Shown here one piece after another: positions 1-10,853 of a DNA stretch of 64,000 nucleotides. The first letter of the stretch is position 1. Every line of letters begins with the position of its first letter. The notes under the pieces are model-generated. The model made no database searches. It saw only the letters and a program-made list of their open reading frames with translations, and was not told the DNA's origin. Made by a program: the position numbers and the translations under genes. This DNA is from Tetracentron sinense (Eukaryota; Streptophyta; Magnoliopsida; Trochodendrales; Trochodendraceae): assembly GCA_015143295.1 (NCBI GenBank), contig JABCRI010001013.1, positions 1-64,000 of the forward strand. Direction: 5' to 3'.

Positions 1-1854
1 CAACGGTCCAATTCTAGATGATGCGAAGGGTCCGCATGTACTTCCGAAGCATAGGAACATGGAAGACGTTAGAACGCGGCCATGTGAGGTGGAGAGCTAC
101 CCTGTAAGCAACTCAACAACTCGCTGATAATTTCTCAAACGGCCAAACATACCGAGGACTGAGCTTGGCTCGCTTTCCAAAATCTAATGATCCCTTTATA
201 GGAGATACTTTAACAAAAATTGATCCCCGACTTGAAATTCACGTCCCTACGGCGCGTGTCCGCAAACTTTTCTGGCGATCTTGAGGGCTTTCAACGATTC
301 CCGAATGATCTTAACTGTGTTACAGTTGCTTCAAATCAATTCTGACCAGTAATTCCTTTTACATACCTCATCCAAATAGAGAGGGACCTACAACTTCGCC
401 CATACAAGGCCTCAAATGGTGCCATTTGCGTATTGCCTGATAGATTTATTGTAGGCGAATTCAACCAAAGCACACACGCGCTCTTCCCAACTGACTCTGA
501 AATCCATCATACAAGTACGAAGCATGTCTTCATGACTGGGTCACTCTCTCGGTTGGTCCATCTGTCTTGTGGACGTGAAAAAAGCTGGTGCTGAAATCGA
601 GTCGGGAAAACATAGCTTCATGAAAAGCTTTTCCAGAATCGGGATTGAATCTTGGAATTCCCGATCGAACAATTAATGACAGGCACTCCGTTGCAACCTC
701 ACCACTTCCTGATGTACAAAGCAGTAACTGAATATAGTTGAAAGTAGTTGGTGAAGGCAAGAGGGGCGGACTTCGTCAACGATCCAACTACTACAAATAT
801 CGCAGATGAACCCCTTGCCGTCTTGCAAGCCAAAATATGAAATCCCTATGGAGAGTGCTCCCATTTGCACTCGGGAATGGTAAGGGACTGGAATAGACTG
901 CGGGCCGCATGTGTAGCTGCTTCACTGTTGGCACAACAAGCAACGAGCTAAATTATTCCGCAAACCTCCCTCTTCATACTGTACCTGACACCAAAAGTGA
1001 CTCTTGAGTTCCGGTACATCTTCGTACCCCCTGGATGCACAGTGTACTTTGCCCGGTGGGCTTCTCCATAATCTCCCGTCGAAGATGCATGGCGTGGCAC
1101 ACAGCCTTCCCTTGAATGTGATAGCACCTGCGCTAGTGAGAGAGAAGGTCCTCACTACCATTCGCAACTTCTTGTTCGATAAGCCAACAAATTCGCCATC
1201 CGGGGCTTGGGATTTTGGATCAAATCTATACTGTTGGCGAAACGTGACATTTGCCAAGATAGGACTCGGACAGAGTTCATTACACTAATGTCCAGATTTG
1301 CAAAGTCTTCAAGTAGCTTCATCCGCACTAACAGCATGCTAATATAACCCCGGAGGTCTTCTATCAAAGGCCTCAGCCCACTCATTTGCTTTACCGGGTG
1401 GTATTGAATGGTACAATCTAGTCCTTCAGAAATTCCATCCAACGCCTTTGCCTTAGATTCAAATCTTTTGGGAAAAAAGAGATACTGGACGTTGTGTATC
1501 AGTTGCACATAGGGAACTCACCACATAAAGGTAATGACGCCAATCTTAAGTGCAAAACCGGGACCGGCCGCAAGCTCCAAGTCTGGTGCGGAGGCTATGT
1601 TCTTATCATGCTCCTTCAACTGCCTTGATGCATAGGCAATGACTCTTTCTTGTGTGCAATGAGTACACACCAAGTCCAACGTGTGAGCAACAACTATAAC
1701 ACCTCATACATAAGGTTTTCCGATGGCCACCGAAGGACAGAGTGTGGAAGCCTCTTCTTCAGTTCGTTGAAAACTGATCTCACACTTCGTCGCTCCTACA
1801 AACTTAGCGTTCTCCTGTCAGGTAAGGGTGCGCGGTGCTGCAAGCTGAGAACCT
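1..1854 (-). pseudogene. Element A integrase and RNase H remnant
   Basis: Line-by-line match to the better preserved pol of element B (9055-10950). Bases 1-900 match the integrase core. In the reverse complement a fragment resembling the segment between the second Asp and the Glu of the DDE triad is visible near 530-760, but shifted in frame. Bases 920-1260 match the integrase zinc-binding N-terminus (short runs such as YEEGGLRNNLARCLLCQQ). Bases 1260-1850 match the RNase H domain, with many small indels. No segment longer than about 117 codons stays open. It once encoded cDNA integration and RNA-strand removal; it cannot now. Confidence 0.8.
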
Positions 1855-2689
1855 CTACGAATCCTCCTGTAGTAGAATTGACCACCCAACCCAGAAAACT
1901 GCGTTTATCTCCGTGAACTCTTGGGCCGCCCAATTCATGACTGCCTCATCTTCTTTGGATCCACCGAAATGCCTTCCGCCGATACAACGTGGCCTAGGTG
2001 ACACCTCTTCCAACCAAAACTCACACTTGCTAAGTTTGGCGTATAGCTTGTGCTCTCTTAGCATTTCCAAAGCAAGGCGTAGGTCGCGTGTGTGATCTTC
2101 GCGTGTCTGGGAATAAACCAAAATGTCATCAACAAATACAATCACGCACCTATCAAGATATGGCCGGAACACCCGGTTCATCAAATCCATAAGGCTGCCG
2201 GTGCGTTCGTGAGTCCAAAGGCATCACCAAGAACTCGTAATGTCCATATCGAGTCCTGAAAGCAGTTTGGGAACATCCTTTCCGCCTTAATCTTCAACTG
2301 GTGATAACCCGATCGAATATCTATCTTTGAGAAAAATCTCGCTCCCTTCAACTGATCGAACAAGTCATCAATCCTAGGCAAGGGGTACCTATTTCTTTAT
2401 AGTGACTTTGTTCAATTGCCTGTAATCGACACACATCCGCATCGAGCCATCTTTCTTCTTAACAAACAACACCGGGCACCCCATGGTGAGACACTTGGTC
2501 GAATGAAGCCAAGGCCTTGCAATTCCTCCAACTGAGTCTTAACTCCTTGAGTTCAATAGGGGCCATTCTATACGGAGCCCTGCAAACAGGAGCTGTGCCT
2601 GGTGCAAGCTCGATCATAAACTCATCTCCCTGTTCTGGAGGCAATCCTGGCAACTCCTCTGGAAAACATCCAGGAAACTCACTCACAAC
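1855..2689 (-). pseudogene. Element A reverse transcriptase remnant
   Basis: Two frames carry recognisable Ty3/gypsy reverse transcriptase. The segment 2181-2381 contains the palm start KIDIRSGYHQLKIK followed by FGLTNAPAA. The segment 1855-2190 contains the catalytic [15 protein letters not shown]. The amino-terminal part (2459-2686) keeps the [18 protein letters not shown] stretch that precedes the fingers domain. Frameshifts near 2190, 2250 and 2390 separate these blocks. FVDD instead of YVDD is also present in element B, so it is a family trait rather than decay. Confidence 0.86.
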
Positions 2690-3130
2690 CGAGTAGTTGA
2701 TGAGTCCTTTGCCTCGGGGTTAGCTACGCCCAACGCCGCAAAACGAGCAATAGATCTGCTTTTCAACCCGCGGAAAGTGGAATGGTTTTCCTTCTACTGG
2801 CTGAAGAGCACCATTTTCTCAAAGCAAGCTACATGCCCATGATGTGCTGCTAACCAATCCATTCCCAATATGACATCAAAGTCTTGGAATCCAAGGACGA
2901 TGAGATCAACCGCCAACTCGTGGCTTCCAACTTGGACCACACCATTTCTATACACTTTATCTGCCAATACTGTTTTGCCAAGAGGAGTCGAAATGGCTAA
3001 CTCCGGTTCTAGCTGACTTGGCTCCCCAGAAAAACCTTCTGAAAAACTCGGCGAGACAACGAATGAGTAGACCCGGTATCAATCAACACTCGAGCCAAAT
3101 ACTCATTGACTAGTAGGGTTCCTGAAATTT
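2690..3130 (-). pseudogene. Element A aspartic protease remnant
   Basis: The reverse complement near 3060-3090 reads the retropepsin active-site motif DTGSTHS. Further along are blocks matching element B's protease (LIVLGFQDFDVILGIDWLA equivalent near 2830-2910). A frameshift directly after the active site, where B reads FVSSSFSKG, breaks the frame. The enzyme would have released gag and pol domains from the polyprotein. Confidence 0.78.
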
Positions 3131-3253
3131 TAGCTAGTTACGTCAATTCAAGCCTCAACAGTGTATACACGTAGGTAAATATATATATAGCATACCAACT
3201 AGTACACAAGGAATAAAACATAACACAACAATCACGAATAAGGAAAATAACTC

Positions 3254-4513
3254 CTAACGCGTACCTTGCACCACATCGTCAGATGCAAGTGCATCACCCT
3301 CTGTCAAGGCAAAAACTCGCCCCTGGTTCGCCTGGCGAGACTGAGGTGTAGACCGGGTAGTCTGAGATGACGCCTGGTATGATCCTGCTGGGCGTGTCGG
3401 GGGCCTACTATCCTGAGACTGGCCTGGTAAATGCCGGCTAGGGCAATCCCTGATCATGTGGCCCTGGCGACCGCAATGATAACATCCACCAGATGCTCTT
3501 CGGCAATCTCCTGCCGGATGCCTTTTGCCGCATGAAGTGCAGACCTCATATGTGTAGGCTGGAGGGACAGAGGTGGTGTATACCTCGCTGCCTGAGGGGT
3601 AACTGGCCGTGGGGCCGGAAGAGCCTGAGGTCGAGGTGCCTGTGGCACGTACTGCCGTGGTGCTGGGGGCGCATAAGTCGGCCTCATCTGTGGTGCTGGC
3701 CATGTATACTGATAAGGACCAGTCCGGGCCCGCCTCTCTGGAGGTGCTGAACTATTGGCTTGGCCTCTCGCCAACTCTCTCTTCTTAGACACCGCTTCGG
3801 AATTGGCCTCAACCAATAAGGCCTTATCCACTACTTCGGCGTAAGTGGCGTGCCTGAAAACCGACACTTTCTCCCATGATGACATCCTTGAGCCCTTGCT
3901 CAAACCTCCTCGCCTTCATTGCCTCGGTGGCAATCATATGTGTCGCGAAGCGTGATAGCTCCGAGAACTTGGCCTCATAAGCGGCCACAGACATCGAACC
4001 TTGCTCAAGGTTGATGAATTCTCTCTCTTTCTTTTCCCGTGCACCGATCGGAAAATACTTCTTGTAAAAAGTATCTTTGAACTCCTCCCAAGTCCACGGT
4101 TGACCTTGCATGGTCAAGTCCCGTGTCCTCAATGCGGACAACCACCAATGGTGGGCTTCGCCTTCTAGCATAAAAACTGCCCATGCCACTTTCTCTTCCT
4201 CTGTAGGAGAGAGCACCGCAAAAATCTTCTCCATCTGGAGGATCCAAGCCTCCGCAGTAAGAGGGTCCACACTCCCATGGAAGGATGGAGGCCTCAATCT
4301 CCTGAATGCCTCAACCCCAGCTGTACGATGTACTGGAGCTGCGGGCGGTGGAGTAGGTGCCGCTGATGCCGGTATAGTTTGCCGAGCCGCCAGGATGGCG
4401 AGTGTCTCAGCAATAGAGCCTAAGACCTGGGAGAGGTCCGGCTGCTCATCCTCATCTCTGGAAGAAGATGAAGCTCTGGTGTGTGGTCCACGACCCCGTG
4501 TGCCCCGCCTCAT
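3254..4513 (-). pseudogene. Element A gag (capsid/nucleocapsid), frameshifted
   Basis: The start at 4513 (MRRGTRGRGPHTR) is shared with element B. The first 225 residues are an intact capsid-like Retrotrans_gag region (HWWLSALRTRD, then FKDTFYKKYFP, then FINLEQGSMSVAAYEAKFSEL). An extra G near 3877 shifts the frame, and the protein continues in a second frame (3454-3903, EKVSVFRHATYAEVVDKALL) and a third (3254-3703). The third keeps an intact CCHC zinc knuckle, CYHCGRQGHMIRDC, and a C-terminus ending near the protease junction. Between 3130 and 3253 is a short non-coding stretch with TA-rich sequence. Confidence 0.88.
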
Positions 4514-4857
4514 GACTAAAGTCCTGAGAACAATAGCACCACATGAGTCTCACTCGAAACCACAGTTTATTTCCATGTCATTTCACAATAATTCAATTTG
4601 TATTAGTTGTATAATACTAATATACATCACATCAAGTCATCAGAGTATTCATCACATATACTTATACTTTAGTGTTCTAGCGTACCTAGGACCCGTACTT
4701 GGTTAAAGCAACCATTTTAGACTAAGACTAAAGTTTAGTCTTAAACTTGGAATCAGACTCGTTCCCGACTCACTTCCTTCCTAACTTGTTTCCTAACATA
4801 TGCTCTTGTCAAGCCGTGGTATAAGATTCTAAGTGACCCTAGAGACCTAAAGCCTAA
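4514..4857 (-). other. Element A untranslated leader between primer site and gag
   Basis: This stretch has no coding signal. It matches the leader of element B, which is split there into 13555-13656 and 21677-21920 by element D. The alignment shows where D entered B. Confidence 0.75.
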
Positions 4858-4869
4858 GCTCTGATACCA
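4858..4869 (-). other. Element A primer-binding site (initiator Met-tRNA)
   Basis: The reverse complement reads TGGTATCAGAGC, the standard plant LTR-retrotransposon primer site complementary to the 3' end of initiator tRNA-Met. It lies 4 bases from the LTR end at 4874. The equivalent site in element B has been deleted. Confidence 0.93.
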
Positions 4870-6710
4870 CTTCTGTCGCGACCCAAAACCCACCCTAGGA
4901 GTTAGAGTGAATCTTGGACGACTCAATCATGACTTACATGACTTGCTTGACAACCCAACCTGCAAAGAACCCACAGAGCATATACAATAGAGGACATTAC
5001 AGCGGAAACATAACTATAAAACACAGCGGAAGTCTAACAAACCTCTAAGTATATACATATGGTCCAAGTTTATACAATAGTAACCAGAAGAAAGTGCGGA
5101 CAGACCCGCCAAAATACATGAAAGTATATCTCTCATCTCACCCACAGCTATTCACTCAGAATCTACAACCACCTAATGGTAACCCTCTACGGGAGGTTCC
5201 TCCAAAGGCTCCTCGACGTACTCCTCCTCCACCCAAGGGCTCGGAGCACAGATATCAAACGGAGCAGCAGCTCCCTCAGAACCTGCCGACATAAGAAGTA
5301 CGGCTGAGCATGGAATACTCAGCGGGTACTAAATACTAACCAATAGTCATAGCAAAACCATAGCAGTATAGGAAGCAGGAAGCATTTCACATATATAAAG
5401 CAGGAAACAATTCAAGCATATAAAGCAGGAATAATTCATATCATGACAATAAAGTAAAGGAGTATATAATCATGCTTGAATTCATAAAAGCCGATAAAAC
5501 CCTTGAAAACACCGTGCACTTGACTTGACTGAAAATACCATTTCCTTGCTTGAAAACTTGTCATGTTTGTCTTATCTTATCGTATCGTGCGTGTCATGCC
5601 ATGTCATGCTTGCTTGGAAAGTAAACTACTTGTGAGGGAAGGGAGACCCTTCTTCCTAAATGCCCATGCTTGTCATGCCATGTCGTGCTTGCTTGTATCA
5701 TGCTTGGAAGAGTAAACTACTTGTGAGGGAAGGGAGACCCTTCTTCCTAAATGCTCATGTCATGTCCTTTCACTTGTGAGATGTTCTTGTGAGATGTACT
5801 TGCGAGGGAAGGGAGGCCCTTCTTATGTGATGTATGCGCTTGTGAGGGAAGGGAGACCCTTCTTATGAAAATGCATGATTGTCTTGTCCTTGCCAAAAGC
5901 GAGGTAAAACATATCGTACGATATGCCCCACCTCTAAATCCCATTCTTGAAAACCTCGGTAAAATCATGTCATGTATGCGTGCTCGTGAGGTCGTGTGCA
6001 TACTTGCATTGGAATTAAATATGGCATTTGAGTAATTCATAACACATAACATCAATGATTTGGGCAATTTAATATTGATATCATTTAGGGAAAGCGAACA
6101 ATCACACTATCATAACCCTAGCAATTTCCATAAACCTTAAACATGCATTTTCTTAATTTATCATTCATTTTATTCACCTTGGCATTTCATCAAACATGGT
6201 ACATTCATTATTCATTAACCCTACAACATGCTTTTCTAGGTGGGTTATACTCACATCACACTTGTATGTTTATTATTAGTACAATGCCCTTCCCCATTCA
6301 TTCATTACATCATCCACACGGCATCCATTCGCCAACATCCCTCTCCATTTACCATACATACCACCCATCTCATAATATATATATATATGAAGGAAAACAA
6401 GAAGAAATAAGGAAAGGAGAGGCTATAACTAGGAGGGTAGTAAAAGCACCGACCTTGACAATGGGGGAAGAAATCCTCCACCAAACGACCGTGAGTTGCT
6501 GCCCTAGCTTGAGGAGAGTGCCCCACACGAGCTCCACGAATGCTTGAACCGAAATCTTGAAGAAATTGGGCTTGAGGTTGATCTAGGGTTTCAAAACCCT
6601 TTGATTTCTCTCCAAAATGGAAACCTAGGTTTTGGAAAACCTTCTCCTTTCTCTCTAATCTCCCAAATCTTCTAAGGGTTGAGAATGAGCCCTAAAGGCT
6701 CGGGTAATCC

Positions 6711-6720
6711 TATATAAGAA
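6711..6720 (-). promoter_or_regulatory. TATA box of element A LTR
   Basis: The reverse complement reads TTCTTATATA, placed downstream of the palindromic cassette and upstream of the CT/GA-rich leader, as expected for an LTR promoter. The same position in B's 3' LTR has lost the TATA sequence. Confidence 0.6.
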
Positions 6721-6774
6721 AGGGTATAACACCCGAATGCCGAAAATGCCCTTAGTGAAAATTCTGTAAAACGC

Positions 6775-6970
6775 GAGGACCGAGCGATCGGTGTTAATGA
6801 CCGATCGATCGGTTGCCTACCGATCGATCGGTTTCATAACCGAGCGATCGGTTGAAATTTCACTCTCTGGAAAATTTCCCCATAGAAAAATCTCGACCAG
6901 TCGATAGCCTCCGAGCGATCGGTTTTGGACCGATCGATCGCTCCATGGACCGAGCGATCGGTGGTCTGCA
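6775..6970 (-). repeat. Palindromic CGATCG cassette in element A LTR
   Basis: Eight or so copies of the self-complementary motif ACCGATCGATCGGT and its variant with GAGC in place of GATC, separated by short spacers. Equivalent cassettes: 8430-8625 and 23670-23825 (B), 29410-29605 (F), 33140-33240 (G, opposite strand). Solo LTRs E and K carry unrelated sequence at the same position. Confidence 0.85.
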
Positions 6971-7172
6971 GGTCCAAACTGTTTTGGCCATAACTTTTGA
7001 CTCGTTCGTCCGATTTTGACGATTCAACTTGCGTTGGGTTCGTACTTCGAAAACGAACATTTCTGACGTTTCAGAATTTCTAATTTCTTCCTTATTTATT
7101 AATTGCATTACTTTAAAGGAAAAATGGCTACGAAGGGTCATGCATAAATGTGAAAAGGTCCGGGGCTCTACA

Positions 7173-8768
7173 CTTGCATTCATAAAAGCCGATAAAACCC
7201 TTGAAAACACCGTGCACTTGACTTGACTTAAAGTACCATTTTCGTGCTTGAAAACTCGTCTTGTCTATCTTGCTTGATTCTTGTAGATCGTGTCATGTTA
7301 TGCATGTCATGCGTGCTTGCTTGTGATCATGTAACTTGTTAGATACACTTGTAAGATGTAATTGTGAGATGCGCTTGTGAGATGCCTTGAGAGGGAAGGG
7401 AGACCCTTCTTTATGCAATGCACTTGAGAGGGAAGAGAGACCCTTCTTCATGATATGTATGTACTTGCGAGGGAAGGGAGGCCCTTCTTTATGCTATGCA
7501 CTTGTGAGTGAGGGGAGACCCCTCGTGGAATGTTTGTTATTGTTTTCTTGTGAAAAGCGAGGAAAAACATATCGTAGGATATGTCCCACCTCTAATCATG
7601 TTCTTGAAAATACGATAAATCATATCATGCATGCCGTGCTCATGGAAGTCGTGTGCATACTTGCAATTGAATTTAAATATGACATGGTTGGGGATTTCAC
7701 AATACATTGCACATCATCATTTAAACAAGTAACAAATTAAACAATTTAGGGAAAGCGCGAAAACACACTATCATAACCCAAACAATTTCCATAAACTTTA
7801 AGCATGCATTTTCTTAATTTATTATTCATTTTATTCACCTTAGCATTCCATCAAACATGGTATGTTCATTATTTGTTAACCCTATAACATGTTTTTCTAG
7901 GTGGGTTATAATTCCATCATACATGTTTGTTCATTATAGATATAATGCCCTCCCCATTTCAATTATCACAACACAACCATTGGCATCCAATCGCCCATTC
8001 CATCTCCATTCACAACATCCACACATCCCAACTCATAACACAAGCATAGATGAAGGAAAACAAAGAAACATGGAGGAAAAGAGGAACTATGACTAGGAGG
8101 GTAGCAAGAAGTACCGACCTTGATCAATGAGGAAGAAAACTCCTCCAAAAACGCTCGTGAGGCGCTGCCCTAGCTTGGAACACGAGCTCCACGAGTTCTT
8201 GAGCTTAAATCTTGAAGAAAATGGGCTTGAGGTTGATCTAAGTCTTCACCCCTTTTGATTTTTTCCCAAATGGAAACCCTAGGTTAGAAATCGCCCTCTC
8301 CTCTTTCTCTAACTCTCAAATGTCTCTAAGTGTTGTAAATGAGCCCTAAAGATTCTGGCAACCCTTAAGAGTAAAGAGTGAAATGCCAAAAGACTGAAAC
8401 ACCCTTACTGAAATTTCTGCAAAACACGATACATTGGTCGATCGATGGTCGATACCGAGCGATTGGTGGTCGATACCGAGCGATCGGTTGCCTACCGATC
8501 GATCAGTTTCATAACCGAGCGATCAGTTAAAAATCTACTCTCTGAAAAATTTCTCCATACAAAAATCTTGACCAGTCGATAGCTACCGATCGATCGCTCC
8601 ATGGACCGAGCGATCGGTGGTCTGCAGGTCCAAACTGTTTTGGCCATATCTTTTGACTCGTTCGTCGGATTTTGACGATTCAACTTTATTTATTAATTGT
8701 ACTACATTAAAGGAAATATGGCTATGAAAGTGCCATGCATTAAGAGTGAAAAAGTCCCGGGCTCTACA
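7173..8768 (-). repeat. Element B 3' LTR, right-hand part
   Basis: It aligns with B's 5' LTR from 22410 to 24030 and ends GGCTCTACA at 8768, followed by the polypurine tract. The missing left third is not lost: element A was inserted at 7172/7173, so the remainder should lie left of the window. Contents in sense order: a conserved block truncated after the TTGAC pair (about 8705-8632), the CGATCG cassette with several decayed palindromes (8625-8430), no recognisable TATA, the ACATATC...GATATGT hairpin (7559-7593), and four GGG-AGA-CCC hairpin units (7530-7385). Confidence 0.88.
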
Positions 8769-8786
8769 TCCTCCCCCCCTTACAAA
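8769..8786 (-). other. Element B polypurine tract
   Basis: The reverse complement is purine-rich (TAAGGGGGGGAGGA) directly before the LTR end, preceded by the typical gypsy sequence TTTCGAGGATGAAATTTTTG. It would prime plus-strand DNA synthesis. Confidence 0.85.
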
Positions 8787-8870
8787 AATTTCATCCTCGA
8801 AATTTAGACGATACTTGCATTATAAACCAAAACAAAATTATAAGTCATATACAAAAACCTATACAAAAAC

Positions 8871-9788
8871 TTATTCAAACAATTTCGGATACTTCGCTTT
8901 GACTTCGGCCTCTCGCTCCCACTTAGACTCTTCTCTAGTATGATGTTGCCACTGCATGAGAACCAACAGAATCGTTTTGTTGCGAAGGACTTGATCTCTC
9001 CAATCCAATATGTGAACTGGCTTTTCTACCAAAATGAGATCCTCCCGAATTTTCAATGGTTCCAAGTCTATGACATGCGAAGGATCCGCAATGTACTTCC
9101 GAAGCATAGACACATGGAAAACGTTGTGAACCGCGGCCATGTGAGGTGGAAGAGTTACCCTGTAAGCAACCTCACCAACTCGCGTGATGATCTCAAACGG
9201 GCCAACATATCGAGGACTAAGCTTGCCTCGCCTGCCAAATCTCATAATCCCCTTGCTAGGAGATACCTTCACAAAGACTTGATCCCCAACCTGGAATTCC
9301 AAGTCCTTGTGGCGTGTGTCCGCATAGCTCTTTTGGCGATCTTGAGCGGCTTTCAACCGATCCCAGATGATCTTAACTATACTTGCAATTTGCTCGATCA
9401 ACTCCGGACCAAGTACTTTCCTTTCTCCTACCTCATCCCAGTAGAGAGGAGACCTGCAACTTCGCCCATACAAAGCCTCGAATGGAGCCATTTGGATACT
9501 CGCCTGATAGCTATTGTTGTAGGCGAACTCTACCAAAGGCAAGTGCTCTTCCCAACTGCCTTTGAAATCCAGCATACAAGCCCGAAGCATGTCTTTTATT
9601 ACTTGGTTCACCCTCTCGGTTTGTCCATGCGTTTGTGGATGAAAAGCAGTGCTGAAATCAAGTCGGGAACCCATAGCTTCCTGAAAGCTTTTCCAGAATC
9701 TGGATGTAAATCTCGTATCCCGATCAGACACAATACTGACTGGCACTCCTTGTAACCTAACCACTTCCTTGATGTATAGCGCGACCAA
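8871..9788 (-). pseudogene. Element B integrase core (C-terminal part) with chromodomain
   Basis: A 305-codon open stretch. It begins inside the integrase core just before the second catalytic Asp (IVSDRDTRF, residues about 19-27), followed by the Glu (HGQTERVNQ, about 54-62). Next comes the GPY/F-type region (YVGPFEIITRVGEVAYRV), then VFHVSMLRKY. The last 50 residues form a chromodomain: EKPVHILDWRDQVLRNKT, QWQHHTREESKWE, KYPKLFE. This domain order defines chromoviruses, where the chromodomain steers insertion to marked chromatin. The upstream part of the same protein is in another frame (9813-10853), so a frameshift near 9800 kills it. Confidence 0.92.
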
Positions 9789-9812
9789 CTGGCTAGAGTT
9801 GAAAGTAGTTCG

Positions 9813-10853
9813 CTAGGGTAGGAAATGAGCGGACTTTTTTAAATGATCCACTACTACCCATATCGCATCTAAGCCCATTGCCGTCTTTAGCAAGCCAACT
9901 ATGAAATCCATGGATATGTTCTCCCATCTGTACTCGGGAATAGGAAGAGACTGCAATAGACCGACGGGTCGCATGTGTTCTGCTTTCACTTGTTGGCACA
10001 CCAAGCATCGTGCCATATATTCCGCAACATCCCTCTTCATATTCCGCCACCAAAAGTGACTCTTGAGGTTCCGATACATCTTCGTACCCCCAGGATGCAC
10101 TGTGTACTTCGAACGATGTGCTTCATCCATGATCTCTCGTCGAAGATCCGCATTGGCCGGAACACACAGCCTTCCTTTAAACGTAATAGCACTTCGACTA
10201 GTGAGAGAAAAGTCTTCACTACCCTTGGCAACTTCCTTGTCCCGATAAGCCAATAATTCAGCATCCGTGGCTTGGTATTCTTGGATCAAATCTATAATGT
10301 ATGGCCGAACCATGACATTTGCCAAAATAGGACCGCGAACTGTATCATTCACACTAATGTCCAGATTTGCCAAATCCTCCAATAGTCTCCACTCTTGCAC
10401 CAACATATGTGCTAATAACCCCGGAGGTCTTCTACTCAAGGCGTCCACTACAATGTTTGCTTTGCCTGGGTGGTGTTGGATGGTGCAGTCATAGTCTTTC
10501 AAAAATTCCATCCAACACCGTTGCCTTAGATTCAGCTCCTTTTGGGAAAAGAGATACTTGAGACTCTTGTGATCCGTGAACACATAGAACTCCACCCCAT
10601 AAAGGTAATGGCGCCAAATCTTGAGTGCAAACACGACCGCTGCAAGCTCCATGTCGTGCGTGGGATAATTCTTTTCATGCTCTTTCAATTGCCTCGATGC
10701 ATAGGCAATGACTTTCTTGTGTTGCATGAGCACACACCCAAGTTCAACATGCGAGGCATCACTGTACACCTCATAACCACCATGTCCGGATGGCACTGTA
10801 AGGACGGGGGCAGTGGTAAGCCTCCTTTCAGTTCCGTGAAACTGATCTCGCAC
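9813..10853 (-). pseudogene. Element B RNase H and integrase N-terminal part
   Basis: A 346-codon open stretch. Residues about 15-145 are RNase [22 protein letters not shown] (first Asp), [21 protein letters not shown] (Glu), [20 protein letters not shown] (Asp), then [17 protein letters not shown]. After a tether comes the zinc-binding HHCC domain ([15 protein letters not shown], then [11 protein letters not shown]) and the first integrase Asp ([16 protein letters not shown]). It ends [10 protein letters not shown], where the frame shifts into 8871-9788. The enzyme would degrade RNA in hybrids and integrate the cDNA. Confidence 0.9.

Larger units (their letters stand above)
1..7172 (-). mobile_element. 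Element A: degraded Tekay/Del-type Ty3/gypsy chromovirus, 3' end outside window
   Basis: Read on the minus strand, the order is 5' LTR (7172-4874), Met-tRNA primer site, gag, protease, reverse transcriptase, RNase H and integrase, running off the left edge. Base 1 aligns with about 9055 of sister copy B, so roughly 290 bases of pol plus the 3' LTR are missing. The LTR shows TG...CA ends. The base after it (7173) begins inside an LTR of copy B at a point that is uninterrupted in B's other LTR (near 22410). A is therefore inserted in B's 3' LTR, and CTTGC at 7173-7177 should be its target duplication. Stops and frameshifts are dense; the copy is dead. Confidence 0.88.
4874..7172 (-). repeat. 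Element A 5' LTR (2.3 kb)
   Basis: On the plus strand it begins TGTCGCGACCC and ends GGGCTCTACA; the sense orientation is minus. In sense order it holds: a conserved block with two TTGAC cores (7020-6997); a palindrome-rich cassette of ACCGATCGATCGGT and ACCGAGCGATCGGT (6970-6775); a TATA box (6718-6711); the transcribed leader; a hairpin CATATCGTACGATATG inside GAGGT...ACCTC arms (5901-5935); four AAGGG-AGA-CCCTT units (5630-5870); and the paired stem GCTGAG...CTCAGC (5303-5323). The predicted short ORFs inside are not genes. Other copies are in B, F and K. Confidence 0.92.
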
